Notes: generated by a model from the sequence alone, not told the origin. Shown: positions 26,159 through 35,835, counted from the first letter of the stretch. The stretch: 64,000 nucleotides of DNA from Bradyrhizobium sp. cir1 (GCF_014198245.1 NZ_JACIHE010000002.1:338275-402274), one strand, 5' to 3'. Translations and numbers: made by a program.

Positions 26159-27577
26159 ATGACGATGGACAAACGCATTATCCCCCTGATCATGTGCGGC
26201 GGTGCCGGCACGCGGCTGTGGCCCGCCTCGCGCGAGGTGCGCCCGAAACAGTTCCTGCCGCTGTTCGGCACGCGCTCGACCTTCCAGGACACGCTGCTGC
26301 GCGTCTCGGATGCATCGCTGTTCGATCGCCCGATCGTCATCACCAATGCGGCCTATCGCTTCATGGTGCTGGAGCAGCTCGCCGAGATCGGCATCGAGGC
26401 CGACGTGATCCTCGAGCCGATGCGGCGCGACTCCGGCCCGGCCATCGCCGCCGGCGCCGTGTTCGCGCAGAACCGGGCCAGCGAGGCCATCGTGCTCGCG
26501 CTCGCCGCCGATCACGTCGTGCAGGACAATGCCGCCTTCGTCGCGGCGTGCCGCGAGGGCCTCACCGCCGCGAGTGCCGGGCGCATCGTCACCTTCGGCG
26601 TCAAGCCGGAGCGGCCGGCGACCGAATACGGCTATATCAGCCCGGGCGACGTCATCTCCGGCCAGGTGCACGCGGTTGCGCGCTTCGTCGAGAAGCCTGA
26701 CGCCGTGAAGGCGGCCGATTACGTCAATTCGGGCTATCTCTGGAACAGCGGCAACTTCATGTTCCCGGCGAGCGTCCTGCTCGACGAATACCGCAAGGTC
26801 GATGCGGCGAGCGTCGAGGCGGTGTCCAATGCGGTCACCAATGCCGGCCGCGATCTCGGTTTCGTCACGCTGGAGCCGGAGGCGTTCGGCGCGGCCAAGG
26901 CGATCTCGATCGACTACGCCGTGATGGAGAAGACCTCGCGCGCCGCCGTGGTGCCGGTGTCCTGCGGCTGGTCCGACGTCGGCTCCTGGCACGCGGTGTG
27001 GGAGCTGTCCGAGAAGGACGCACAGGGCAACGCGGCGCACGGCACCGCGGTGTTCGAGGATTCCCGCAACTGCAACGTCACCACCGACCAGGCGCTGGTC
27101 GCGCTCGAAGGCGTCGACGATCTCGTCGTGGTCGCCACTGCGGATGCGGTGCTCGTCTCGCGCCAGAAGGATGCCAACGGCCTGAAGCGCCTCGTCACCA
27201 AGCTCAAGGCGGTCGCACCGAAGGTCACCGAGGAGCATCTGAAGGTGCACCGTCCGTGGGGCAGCTACCAGTCGGTCGACAATGGCGAGCGCCACCAGGT
27301 CAAGCGCATCGTGGTGAAGCCGGGCGGGCGGCTGTCGCTGCAGAAGCATCACCATCGCGCCGAGCACTGGATCGTGGTCCGCGGCGCGGCCCGCGTCACC
27401 GTGAACGAGACCGTGAAGACCGTGCACGAGAACGAGTCGATCTACATCCCGATGGGCGCGGTGCACCGGATGGAGAACCCCGGTAAAATCATGCTGGAGC
27501 TGATCGAGGTTCAGACCGGCAGCTATCTCGGGGAGGACGACATCATCCGGATTGAAGACGACTATCAAAGGTCGTAA
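26159..27577 (+). CDS. manC: Bifunctional mannose-1-phosphate guanylyltransferase / mannose-6-phosphate isomerase
   Basis: A 472-residue type II PMI/GMP enzyme making GDP-mannose. The N-terminal nucleotidyltransferase has MCGGAGTRLWPASREVRPKQ and FVEKPDAVKA; the C-terminal cupin isomerase has HRPWGSYQSVDNGERHQVKR, LSLQKHHHRAEHWIVVRGAA and IPMGAVHRMENPG. ATG 26159 is used (a second ATG is at 26165). Directly behind the UDP-glucuronate epimerase gene. GDP-mannose is the donor needed by an LpcC-type mannosyltransferase, linking it to the gene at 13914. Confidence 0.94.
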   Translation: MTMDKRIIPLIMCGGAGTRLWPASREVRPKQFLPLFGTRSTFQDTLLRVSDASLFDRPIVITNAAYRFMVLEQLAEIGIEADVILEPMRRDSGPAIAAGAVFAQNRASEAIVLALAADHVVQDNAAFVAACREGLTAASAGRIVTFGVKPERPATEYGYISPGDVISGQVHAVARFVEKPDAVKAADYVNSGYLWNSGNFMFPASVLLDEYRKVDAASVEAVSNAVTNAGRDLGFVTLEPEAFGAAKAISIDYAVMEKTSRAAVVPVSCGWSDVGSWHAVWELSEKDAQGNAAHGTAVFEDSRNCNVTTDQALVALEGVDDLVVVATADAVLVSRQKDANGLKRLVTKLKAVAPKVTEEHLKVHRPWGSYQSVDNGERHQVKRIVVKPGGRLSLQKHHHRAEHWIVVRGAARVTVNETVKTVHENESIYIPMGAVHRMENPGKIMLELIEVQTGSYLGEDDIIRIEDDYQRS

Positions 27578-27695
27578 CCAGCAGGCTCCGAATCACGCGA
27601 CCCGGGCCGAAATAGCGGCCTCTTTCAGCGGCTTAAGGCCCGGGGAACGTGTAACTTTTTGAATCAAATCGTGTCCGGTCAGCTAGCTCCGCATT

Positions 27696-27711
27696 CGCCA
27701 CAAATGTGGCG
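27696..27711. promoter_or_regulatory. Perfect palindrome upstream of the gnnA-like gene
   Basis: CGCCACA-AA-TGTGGCG, seven-base arms, lies 51 bases before ATG 27763 in the 185-base gap after manC. Size and position fit a dimeric regulator's operator; no T run follows, so it is not a terminator. Low confidence on function. Confidence 0.3.
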
Positions 27712-27762
27712 TCCATGCTAGAAGCGGCGCCGGGGATTTGAAGTGAATCGGGGTTTGCTCAG

Positions 27763-28767
27763 ATGAGTTCCAAAGGGTCTGCACCGGCAAAGGCCGGTTT
27801 ACGCGTCGGCGTCATCGGCGCGGGCGTGATGGGCAGCAACCATGCCCGCGTGCTCAGCGGCCTGCCGGGCGTCAGCCTTGTCGGCGTCGTAGATCCGTCG
27901 CCCGCCCATCGCGCGCGCGCGACGGAACTGGCCGATTGCGCGAGCTTCGAGACGCTCGACCAGCTCTTCGCCGCCGGCGTCGATGCCGTCACCATCGCGG
28001 CGCCGACCCATCTTCATCACGAGGTCGCGCTCGCCTGCATCGCCAAGAACATCCATGTCCTGGTCGAGAAGCCGATCGCATCGACGGTGGAAGAGGGCCG
28101 TGAGATCGTCGCCGCCGCGCACAAGGCCGGCGTGACGCTGATGGTCGGCCATGTCGAGCGCTTCAATCCGGCGGTCGCCGCCGTCAAGCAGGCGATCGCG
28201 GGCGAGGACATTCTCTCCATCGCGATCACGCGCGTCGGTCCGTTCCCGCCGCGCATGTCCAATGTCGGCGTCGTCATCGACCTTGCCGTGCACGACATCG
28301 ACCTGATCCGCTGGTTCACCGAATCCGACATCGTCGAGGTGCAGCCGCAATTGTCGAGCGCGGTCGCCGAGCGCGAGGACATCGCGCTGTTGCAGTTCCG
28401 CACCGCCAACGGTGTGCTCGCCCACATCAACACCAACTGGCTGACGCCGTTCAAGGCGCGCAGCGTCACGGTCGCGACCCGCGACAAATACGTGATGGGC
28501 GATCTGCTCACGCGCCAGGTCACCGAGTGCTTCGGCTTCAAGCCGGATGGTAGCTATTCGATGCGGCATCTGCCGGTCGGTCATGACGAGCCGCTGCGCG
28601 CCGAGCTGATCGCGTTCCTCAAGGCGGTGCGCCATGGCGAGACGCCGGCGGTCACCGGCGACGAAGGCGTCGCCAGCCTTGAGATCGCCACGCAGTGCCT
28701 GGAGGCGCCTTCGCGTCCCGCCGCGGCATCGCCCGCCCGCAAGGGGCCGCGCCGCGTCGCCGGCTGA
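27763..28767 (+). CDS. gnnA: Gfo/Idh/MocA nucleotide-sugar 3-dehydrogenase, GnnA-like
   Basis: A 334-residue NAD(P)-dependent oxidoreductase with VGVIGAGVMGSNHARVLSGL at the N-terminus, the EKPIASTVEEGREI motif carrying the family's catalytic lysine, and GHVERFNPAV plus DLAVHDIDLIRWF. The last ~20 residues are a basic, Ala-rich tail. It is followed 39 bases later by a DegT-type aminotransferase; the pair matches GnnA/GnnB, which turn UDP-GlcNAc into UDP-GlcNAc3N, the precursor for lipid A built on 2,3-diaminoglucose. Bradyrhizobium lipid A is known to have that backbone. WlbA-type (UDP-GlcNAcA) activity is the main alternative. Confidence 0.7.
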   Translation: MSSKGSAPAKAGLRVGVIGAGVMGSNHARVLSGLPGVSLVGVVDPSPAHRARATELADCASFETLDQLFAAGVDAVTIAAPTHLHHEVALACIAKNIHVLVEKPIASTVEEGREIVAAAHKAGVTLMVGHVERFNPAVAAVKQAIAGEDILSIAITRVGPFPPRMSNVGVVIDLAVHDIDLIRWFTESDIVEVQPQLSSAVAEREDIALLQFRTANGVLAHINTNWLTPFKARSVTVATRDKYVMGDLLTRQVTECFGFKPDGSYSMRHLPVGHDEPLRAELIAFLKAVRHGETPAVTGDEGVASLEIATQCLEAPSRPAAASPARKGPRRVAG

Positions 28768-28806
28768 TCCCTTTCCATGTCGACCGCTCAAACTTCAGAA
28801 GGCGCC

Positions 28807-29958
28807 ATGAACCAGCATCTTCGTTCCGAACCCATTCCCTTCATCGACGTCGGCTCGCAGCGCCGCCGGCTCGGCGCTTCGCTCGATGCCGCGGTCAAGC
28901 GCGTGCTCGACCACTGCCAGTTCGTCAACGGCCCCGAGGTGTTCGAGCTCGAAAAGCAGCTCGCAGCCTATAGTGGCGCCAAGCACGTGATCGGCTGCGC
29001 CAGCGGCACCGACGCGATCCTGATGGTGATGATGGCGATGAATGTCGGGCCCGGCGACGCTGTGCTGTGTCCGTCCTTCACCTTCATCGCGACGGCGTCG
29101 CCGGTGGCGCGGACCGGCGCGACGCCTGTCTATGTCGACGTCGACGAGACGACCTTCAACATGAGCCCGGAGTCGCTCAAACGCGGCATCGCGACCGCCC
29201 GCAAGGCCGGCCTGAAGCCCGTCGCGGTGATTCCGGTCGACCTGTTCGGCCAGCCCGCCGATCACGACGCCATTGCCGAGATCGCCAGGGACGAAGGCCT
29301 GTTCGTGCTCGACGACGCCGCGCAGGGGTTTGGCGCGAGCTACAAGGGCCGCAAGCTCGGCACGCTGGCGCACGCCACCGCGACCAGCTTCTTCCCGGCC
29401 AAGCCGCTCGGCTGCTTCGGCGACGGTGGCGCGATCTTCACCGATGACGACGAGCTCGCGGCCACGCTGCGCAGCATCCGCGTGCACGGGCAGGGCGTCG
29501 ACAAATACGACAACGTCCGCCTCGGCCTCACCGGCCGGCTCGACACCATGCAGGCCGCGGTCCTGATCGAGAAGCTGAAGATCTTTGACGACGAGATCGT
29601 CGCCCGCAACAAGGTCGCGGAGCGCTATGCGCGCGGGCTCTCCAATGTGGTCATTGTGCCGCGCCTTGCGCCCGGCAACACCTCGGTCTGGGCGCAGTAC
29701 ACGATCCGTCTTCCTGAGGGCACCGATCGCGACGGCTTTGCCGCCGCGTTGAAAGCCCAGGGCGTACCGACCGCGATCTATTACGGCAAGTCGATGCATC
29801 AGCAGACCGCCTACAAGCAGTATCCGGTCGCAGACGGCGGATTGCCGGGTTGCGAGAGCCTGTCGCAGGACGTCATCAGCCTGCCGATGCACGCCTACCT
29901 GACCGAAGCCGACCAGGAGCGAATCATCGCCGCCGTCCGCGGCGCGCTGGCGAGCTGA
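28807..29958 (+). CDS. gnnB: DegT/DnrJ/EryC1/StrS nucleotide-sugar aminotransferase, GnnB-like
   Basis: A 383-residue PLP enzyme from ATG 28807, chosen because AGAAGG lies just upstream; ATG 28777 in the same frame has no visible ribosome site. Typical motifs are IGCASGTDAI, CPSFTFIATASPVARTGATP, DDAAQGFGASYKG and SFFPAKPLGCFGDGG, where the lysine binds PLP. It would aminate the 3-keto sugar made by the adjacent oxidoreductase. The linked pair supports UDP-GlcNAc3N synthesis for lipid A; a 3-acetamido O-antigen sugar is an alternative because no acetyltransferase is visible nearby either way. Confidence 0.75.
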   Translation: MNQHLRSEPIPFIDVGSQRRRLGASLDAAVKRVLDHCQFVNGPEVFELEKQLAAYSGAKHVIGCASGTDAILMVMMAMNVGPGDAVLCPSFTFIATASPVARTGATPVYVDVDETTFNMSPESLKRGIATARKAGLKPVAVIPVDLFGQPADHDAIAEIARDEGLFVLDDAAQGFGASYKGRKLGTLAHATATSFFPAKPLGCFGDGGAIFTDDDELAATLRSIRVHGQGVDKYDNVRLGLTGRLDTMQAAVLIEKLKIFDDEIVARNKVAERYARGLSNVVIVPRLAPGNTSVWAQYTIRLPEGTDRDGFAAALKAQGVPTAIYYGKSMHQQTAYKQYPVADGGLPGCESLSQDVISLPMHAYLTEADQERIIAAVRGALAS

Positions 29959-29964
29959 ATTCTT

Positions 29965-30037
29965 CCCTCTCCCCTTGCGGGAGAGGGTGAGTTTGTGTCT
30001 ACCAGCGTCGCTGCCCTCTCCCGCAAGGGGAGAGGGC
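29965..30037. repeat. Intergenic inverted repeat, CCCTCTCCC family
   Basis: CCCTCTCCCCTTGCGG... (29965-29987) and its reverse complement (about 30014-30036) flank a 26-base spacer between gnnB and murJ. Each arm is itself a near-palindrome (CCCTCTCCC / GGGAGAGGG). This is a REP/RPE-like element common between genes in this group. Confidence 0.8.
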
Positions 30038-30099
30038 GCAGTAATGCGCATCGCAAGATGCAATCGACCTCTGCCCGATAAGCCTCTAGAAGAGTCCGC

Positions 30100-31629
30100 A
30101 TGCTCGGACGCATCTTCACGGTCGGTGGTTACACGCTGCTCTCGCGGCTGACGGGATTTGCCCGCGACATCATGCTCGCGGCGATCCTCGGCGCAGGCCC
30201 GGTGGCCGACGCCTTTTTCGTGGCGCTGCGGCTGCCCAACCACTTTCGCGCGATCTTTGCCGAGGGCGCCTTCAACGCCGCCTGGGTACCGGCCTATGCG
30301 CATGTCCATGGCGAGAAGGGCGAGGCGGCTGCACACCTGTTCGCCGACCGCATCTTCACGCTGCTGCTGGCCTCGCAGGTGGTGCTGCTGGTCCTCGCCT
30401 GGCTGTTCATGCCGCAGGCCATGAGCATTTTGGCACCAGGCTTTTCCGAGGATGCCGAGCAGCGCAAGCTCGCGATCGAGCTGACACGGATCACCTTTCC
30501 CTATCTGCTGCTGATCACGCTGGTGACGCTCTATGGCGGCATGCTCAACGTGATGCAGCGTTTTGCCAGCGCCGCGGCCGCCTCGATCTTCCTCAACGTC
30601 GCGATGATGATGACGCTGGCGGTTGCCGTCTGGTTTCCGACCGCGGGCCATGCCGCGGCCTGGGGCGTCCTCATCTCCGGCTTCCTGCAATATTTCCTGC
30701 TGGCGGGCGATCTCGCCCGTCATGGCGGCCTGCCGCGCTTTGCGCCGCTCAAGCTCGACGAAGATGTCCGCGGTTTCTTCAAGGCGTTGGGTCCCGCGAC
30801 GCTGGGCTCGATGGGCACGCAGGTCGCACTGTTCGCCGACACCATCATCGCGACCTTCCTGCCCGCCGGCGCGCTGTCGGCGCTCTATTATGCCGACCGG
30901 CTCAACCAGCTCCCGATCGGCGTCATCGGCATCGCCATCGGCACGGTGCTGCTGCCGGAGATGTCGCGGCGGATCACCGCCAACGACCATGACGGCGCGA
31001 TGAAGGCGCAGCGCCGCGCCTTCGACTTTACGCTGCTGTTCTCGATCCCGTTCGTCGCGGCCTTCATCACCGTGCCCGATGCGATCATGCGCGCGCTGTT
31101 CGCCCGCGGTGCGTTCTCCAAGGCCGATGCCGCCGCCGCCGGCGCCACGCTCGCGGCCTACGCCATCGGCCTGATCCCGTTCGTGCTGATCCGCAGCGCG
31201 GTCGCGACCTTCTATGCCCGCAAGGACACCGCAACGCCGGTGCGGGCGTCGCTGACAGGCATCGTCGTCAACGTTGCGCTGAAGATCGCCTTGATGGGAT
31301 CGCTGGCTCAGATTGGCCTCGCGCTGGCCACCGCCGTCGGCGTCTGGACCAATCTGTTGCTGGTGCTGTTCTTCGCGGTACGGCGAGGTTTTCTCGTGCC
31401 GGACCGCGCCTGGCTGCTGTCGCTCGGCAAATTTCTGCTGACTGGAATCATCCTGGCTGCGGCCTTCTGGCTGATTGCGCGTTTCAGCCCAGCCGCTCTT
31501 GCCTCCGTGCACGCCTTCCGGGACGAAGCAACGCTGGCCTTGCTCGCCGTCGGCGGCACGGTCGTCTATGCGCTCGCGATCCTCTTGTTGTTCGGCCGCA
31601 AGTGGCTGGTCTCGCTGGTGCGCGGCTAG
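30100..31629 (+). CDS. murJ: Lipid II flippase MurJ (MviN)
   Basis: A 509-residue inner-membrane protein of the MOP superfamily with about fourteen segments. The N-terminus reads FTVGGYTLLSRLTGFARDIM and continues GPVADAFFVALRLPNHFRAI, then FAEGAFNAAWVPAY, all hallmarks of MurJ, including the conserved arginine and acidic residues of the central cavity. It moves lipid-linked peptidoglycan precursor across the membrane and is normally essential. It stands at the end of the envelope gene region, separated from gnnB by an inverted repeat. Confident assignment. Confidence 0.95.
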   Translation: MLGRIFTVGGYTLLSRLTGFARDIMLAAILGAGPVADAFFVALRLPNHFRAIFAEGAFNAAWVPAYAHVHGEKGEAAAHLFADRIFTLLLASQVVLLVLAWLFMPQAMSILAPGFSEDAEQRKLAIELTRITFPYLLLITLVTLYGGMLNVMQRFASAAAASIFLNVAMMMTLAVAVWFPTAGHAAAWGVLISGFLQYFLLAGDLARHGGLPRFAPLKLDEDVRGFFKALGPATLGSMGTQVALFADTIIATFLPAGALSALYYADRLNQLPIGVIGIAIGTVLLPEMSRRITANDHDGAMKAQRRAFDFTLLFSIPFVAAFITVPDAIMRALFARGAFSKADAAAAGATLAAYAIGLIPFVLIRSAVATFYARKDTATPVRASLTGIVVNVALKIALMGSLAQIGLALATAVGVWTNLLLVLFFAVRRGFLVPDRAWLLSLGKFLLTGIILAAAFWLIARFSPAALASVHAFRDEATLALLAVGGTVVYALAILLLFGRKWLVSLVRG

Positions 31630-31783
31630 GCGCGTTTCAATCCGGTGAGCCAAAGTGTGCTGCGGTTGGCGAGACATGCCGGAAGCAGCCACCACGTATA
31701 CGGCTCTCCTCTGGTTCCCGCCACATGCTAACGTTAAACCTCGGTCGAGTTTGAAAGGGTGTGGTGCCACCAACGGTTATGCG

Positions 31784-34576
31784 ATGACCAGACCGGCAAA
31801 AAAGACAGCTTCGCCGCCGAAAGGGCGCGCTGGTGCTGCCCCTGTGTCCCCAAGTTTGCGGGGCCGAGCGCAGGACATTGCCTTGATCGATCACCTGATC
31901 GAGCGGATCGACCAGGGTGGATCCACGATTGTGATCAGCGGCGAGCCTGGCATCGGGAAATCTGCGCTCCTCGATGTGGCCAGGCACAGGGCCAGTGAAC
32001 GCGGCTTCACCGTTCTGGGTATGACCGGCGTCCTGGCCGAAGTGCATTTGCCGTTTGCAGCACTTGAACAGGCCCTGCGTCCGCTGATGAAAGGGGCCGT
32101 AGGCCTTGTCCCTCGCCAGCGCTCGGCCTTGCTCGCCGCTTTCGGCATGCATGATGACGCGGGGCCGCCCGATATTTTCCTGGTTGCACTCGCGACGCTG
32201 TCCCTTCTGAGCGAAAGGGCGACGCGCGAGCCTCTCCTGCTTGTCGCCGACGATGCCCAATGGCTGGATCAGGCGACCTATGAAGTGCTGGCATTCATCT
32301 CGCGCCGATTGAGTTCGGACCCGATCGTTCTCGTCGTGGCCATGCGCGATGACTTCAAGAGTTCGCTCGGCGACGCCTCTACCTACAGGCTGCGACTTTC
32401 GGGACTTGATGCGGCCGACGCCGAGCATCTGCTCGATGCTAATGCGCCGGGCCTTCCTGCGGAGCTGCGCAGCCGCTTCCTTAAAGAGGCCTCGGGTAAT
32501 CCGCTAGCTCTTGTGGAACTGCCCCGCGGAGAACGTGCCGCTGGAGATATACCGTGGCTTCCGCTGACCGACCGGCTCGAGCGCGCCTTCTCCAACCGCT
32601 TGCCCGACCTCCCGCACATCGCGCGATTGCTGTTATTCGTGACGGCAGAGAACGACAGCACATCGCTCCACGAAATCCTTTTCGCCGGTCAAGCTGTGTT
32701 GGGCGAGCGCGTGGGTATCGATGCCATGGCGCCCGCGGTCGCCGCCAAGCTCATCGAAATCAACGGAACGGAGGTGCGGTTTCGGCATCCGCTGGTTCGC
32801 TCCGCCATGCACCAGGCCGCCGACCCGGTGACCCGCCAAAGAATCCACGCCGCGCTTGCTGCGGTCATTCACGATCAGCTCGACCGCCAATTATGGCATC
32901 GTGCCGCAGCTACAATCGGGCCTGACGACGAGCTTGCTGGCGAATACGACCGGATGGCGGCGCGAGCGTTGCGGCGAGGCGCCGTGGCCATGGCGATCGA
33001 GGTTCTGGAAAGCGCGGCACGGCTGAGCAGCACGGCGAAAGCCAAAAGCGACCGGCTGTTGCGGGCAGCCGAACTCGCCGCCGATCTCGGCCAGCCAGAA
33101 CTGATGGAGCGCCTGCTGCGGCAGGCCGACATCGACGAATCCAATCAATTGGCGCTGGTTCGGATCGCCTGGTGTCGTGAGATCAGCCAACCCCCAGCGG
33201 TCAACGATCCCGCGAAGATTCTCGCCTTGATCGGGTTCGCCGCGCGAGCCCACACCGCCGGCGCGATTGATCTCGCCAGCAATCTGCTTTGGCGAGCCGC
33301 ACAACGCTGCTGGTGGAGCAGCGCGAGCGATGAACTCTGCGCTAGGGTTCACGACGCGGCAACGCGGCTGCAGTTGCCCGATACGGACCCTCGCCTGATC
33401 GCAATCTCCGCTTACGTCGAGCCGCTGCGGCGGGGCGCCGATGTGTACCTCAAGCTTCAGGGGCTCGCGGGAAATGCGCACAACGATCCCACCGTTGCGA
33501 GCATCCTCGGCAGCATCGCGAATGTCGTCGGCACCTTCGACATCGGCGTGTCCTTTCTCGCCGAGTCCAGCGCTGCGCTCCGTACGCAGGGACGGCTCAG
33601 CGATCTCGCCCGCGTGCTCTTCGCCCAAGGGTGGGCGGAAACGGAAGTCGGTGACTGGCGGGGAGCCATGAGGGAAGCAGAGGAATCCGCTCGCCTCGCC
33701 GAAGAGACGGGCGGGCTCCCGTGGATTGCCGCGGCCACGATCCTGAAAGCGAGGCTCGCAGGGATGCAAGGCAATCTGGAGCAATCCGAAGCCTATGCGG
33801 CGCAGGCGGAAGCCCTGGCCCTGTCGATCGGCGCGAGTTTCCTGCTGGCCATGTTGCAGATCGCGCGAGGCGTATCCGCAATCGGCGCGGGCCGTCATTG
33901 GGAGGCCTTCGAGCATCTGCGGCGACTTTTTACGACGGCCGATCCCGCTTTCAATTTCGGCGTTCGGTTCTTCGGGCTTGCGGATTTCGTGGAGGCCGCC
34001 GTTTCGTCCGGCAATGCGGACGCGGCGAGCCGCGTGCTCGATGAGATCGAGCGTGCCTCGGCTCCGACGCCGGTGCCGTGGGTCGGGACGATGCTGCAAT
34101 ATGGCAAGGCGCTCCTCGCGGCGCCGGAAGATGCCGAACAGTTCTTCCTGCAAGGTCTTGGACCGGCCGCGAAGAAATGGCCGTTCCTGCGTGCCCGCTT
34201 CTTGCTGGCCTATGGCAGATGGCTGCGCCGCCAGCGAAGATCGGCCAATGCGAGGGCCCCGTTGCGCGAGGCGCGCGACATGTTCGATGCCCTCGGCGCC
34301 TCGCCCTGGAGCGATCGGGCCCGGGAGGAATTGCGTGCTTCGGGTGAAACCAGCCGCCGGCGAACCGAACAGGTGTGGGAAACGCTGACCCCACAGGAGC
34401 TTCACATCGCGCAACTCGCCGCCGAAGGTCTCTCGAACAAGGAGATCGGCGCCAGACTGTACCTGTCTCACAGAACCGTCGGGTACCACCTGCACCGGAT
34501 CTTTTCCAAGGCCGGCATCACCTCGCGGGCCGGGCTCGGCCCCATTCTCGCAAGCATCAGCCGCCCCGCGGACTGA
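31784..34576 (+). CDS. Large ATPase LuxR-type transcriptional regulator (LAL family)
   Basis: A 930-residue regulator read from ATG 31784. An N-terminal AAA/STAND ATPase has Walker A GEPGIGKS (53-60) and a Walker B region PLLLVADDAQWLD. A long helical, TPR-like middle follows, and the C-terminus has a LuxR helix-turn-helix: LTPQELHIAQLAAEGLSNKE, then SHRTVGYHLHRIFSKAGI. This matches MalT-like LAL regulators that bind ATP and an inducer before activating promoters. The secreted hydrolase gene begins 98 bases downstream on the same strand and may be its target. Inducer unknown. Confidence 0.88.
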   Translation: MTRPAKKTASPPKGRAGAAPVSPSLRGRAQDIALIDHLIERIDQGGSTIVISGEPGIGKSALLDVARHRASERGFTVLGMTGVLAEVHLPFAALEQALRPLMKGAVGLVPRQRSALLAAFGMHDDAGPPDIFLVALATLSLLSERATREPLLLVADDAQWLDQATYEVLAFISRRLSSDPIVLVVAMRDDFKSSLGDASTYRLRLSGLDAADAEHLLDANAPGLPAELRSRFLKEASGNPLALVELPRGERAAGDIPWLPLTDRLERAFSNRLPDLPHIARLLLFVTAENDSTSLHEILFAGQAVLGERVGIDAMAPAVAAKLIEINGTEVRFRHPLVRSAMHQAADPVTRQRIHAALAAVIHDQLDRQLWHRAAATIGPDDELAGEYDRMAARALRRGAVAMAIEVLESAARLSSTAKAKSDRLLRAAELAADLGQPELMERLLRQADIDESNQLALVRIAWCREISQPPAVNDPAKILALIGFAARAHTAGAIDLASNLLWRAAQRCWWSSASDELCARVHDAATRLQLPDTDPRLIAISAYVEPLRRGADVYLKLQGLAGNAHNDPTVASILGSIANVVGTFDIGVSFLAESSAALRTQGRLSDLARVLFAQGWAETEVGDWRGAMREAEESARLAEETGGLPWIAAATILKARLAGMQGNLEQSEAYAAQAEALALSIGASFLLAMLQIARGVSAIGAGRHWEAFEHLRRLFTTADPAFNFGVRFFGLADFVEAAVSSGNADAASRVLDEIERASAPTPVPWVGTMLQYGKALLAAPEDAEQFFLQGLGPAAKKWPFLRARFLLAYGRWLRRQRRSANARAPLREARDMFDALGASPWSDRAREELRASGETSRRRTEQVWETLTPQELHIAQLAAEGLSNKEIGARLYLSHRTVGYHLHRIFSKAGITSRAGLGPILASISRPAD

Positions 34577-34674
34577 TCGCCGTCCCGTCATCGGACCGGT
34601 CATTTGACAGAAGCGGCATCCCCTCCGCGCGGGCTAGCTGTGCGATTGCGTCTACCCTCAAGCAAAAGCTGACC

Positions 34675-35709
34675 ATGAAACTGTTCTCTTCATTCGCTAT
34701 CCTCAGCCTCGGAGCAATCCTCATGACTCAAGCCGCCGATGCGGCCCCCGACGCCGGCACCGACCCCCGGATCGATCCCCAGGTTCGCGCCTTCCTGCGC
34801 GAGATCAACAAAGATCCGAGCCCGTTCTGGGAGCTGCCCCAGCCCAAGCCGCAGGAGATCCTGACGGACCTTCAGAACAAGACGGCAGTCGATATGTCGG
34901 GGGTGAACACGACCAAGCAGACCATCACCCAGGACGGTCAGTCTGTGAAAGTCTACATCATGAAGCCTGAGCACGTGACCGGAAAGCCCGGCGTGCTGCT
35001 GTTCATTCATGGCGGTGTCTGGATCGTCGGGAATTTTCAGAACCATCAACGCTTGTTGCGAGACCTGGTCGTCGGCTCCGGCCAGATCGGTGTTTTCGTC
35101 GAGTATACTTCGCTACCCAAGGCGCGTTTCCCAACTCAGCTCGATCAGTCCTATGCCGTGCTGAAATGGGTGGCGAACCATGCCGAAGAGTTCGGCGCCG
35201 ATGGTAGCCGGATCGCAGTCGCCGGCAATTCGGTTGGCGGCAACATGACCGCGGCATTGTCGCTGATGGCCAAGGACCGCAGCGGCCCCAAGATCAGCTA
35301 CCAGGTCCTGATGATCCCGGCGACCGACGCCAGCGTCGACACCGCGTCCTATCACGAATATGGCACCGGACGATTTCTGGCCCGCGCTTTCATGAAGTAC
35401 GGCTGGGATCTGTACGCGCCGGATGAATTGCTGCGCAACAACCCCTACGTCTCGCCGCTGCGCGCCAACCTGCAGCAATTAAAGGGGCTTCCCCCGGCTC
35501 TGGTCGTCACCGCAGAGAACGACCCGCTGCGCGACGAAGGCGAGGCTTACGCGCGCAAGCTCAAGGAGGCCGGCGTTTCCGTGATCGCGACCCGCTACAA
35601 CGGGATGATCCACGACTTCGTCCTGCTGAACGGCATCCAGAGCGATCCCGAGCCCCAGGCCGCGATTCGCCAGATGTCGGCGGAGATCAAGGCGCATCTG
35701 GCGCCCTGA
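34675..35709 (+). CDS. Exported alpha/beta hydrolase of the hormone-sensitive-lipase type
   Basis: A 344-residue protein from ATG 34675 with a signal peptide ending near TQAADA-AP (about residue 23). The hydrolase fold shows the oxyanion motif FIHGGVW, the nucleophile elbow AGNSVGG (GxSxG with Ser), the acid in TAENDPLRDEG and the catalytic His in MIHDF. This is the HSL/esterase IV layout, so an esterase or lipase acting in the periplasm or outside the cell. It follows the LAL regulator and may belong to its regulon. The frame is open far upstream, but that part overlaps the regulator and lacks a ribosome site. Confidence 0.85.
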   Translation: MKLFSSFAILSLGAILMTQAADAAPDAGTDPRIDPQVRAFLREINKDPSPFWELPQPKPQEILTDLQNKTAVDMSGVNTTKQTITQDGQSVKVYIMKPEHVTGKPGVLLFIHGGVWIVGNFQNHQRLLRDLVVGSGQIGVFVEYTSLPKARFPTQLDQSYAVLKWVANHAEEFGADGSRIAVAGNSVGGNMTAALSLMAKDRSGPKISYQVLMIPATDASVDTASYHEYGTGRFLARAFMKYGWDLYAPDELLRNNPYVSPLRANLQQLKGLPPALVVTAENDPLRDEGEAYARKLKEAGVSVIATRYNGMIHDFVLLNGIQSDPEPQAAIRQMSAEIKAHLAP

Positions 35710-35835
35710 TCCAGCCCTGGAAGAGCAGGCGGCGACACCGTCGCCGCTTGCGTCGTCCTGTCCGGCCCCGACGAACGCTCCTGGCTAGGACTCGCCTCCA
35801 GGATGCCATCCGATCTCCGCACACCCCTTGAGTTT

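Noticed and set aside
28795..31773. Open minus-strand frame of about 990 codons opposite gnnB and murJ
   Set aside because: Composition is that of an antisense shadow (His/Arg/Gln/Asp-rich), it crosses an intergenic repeat, and both plus-strand genes are certain.
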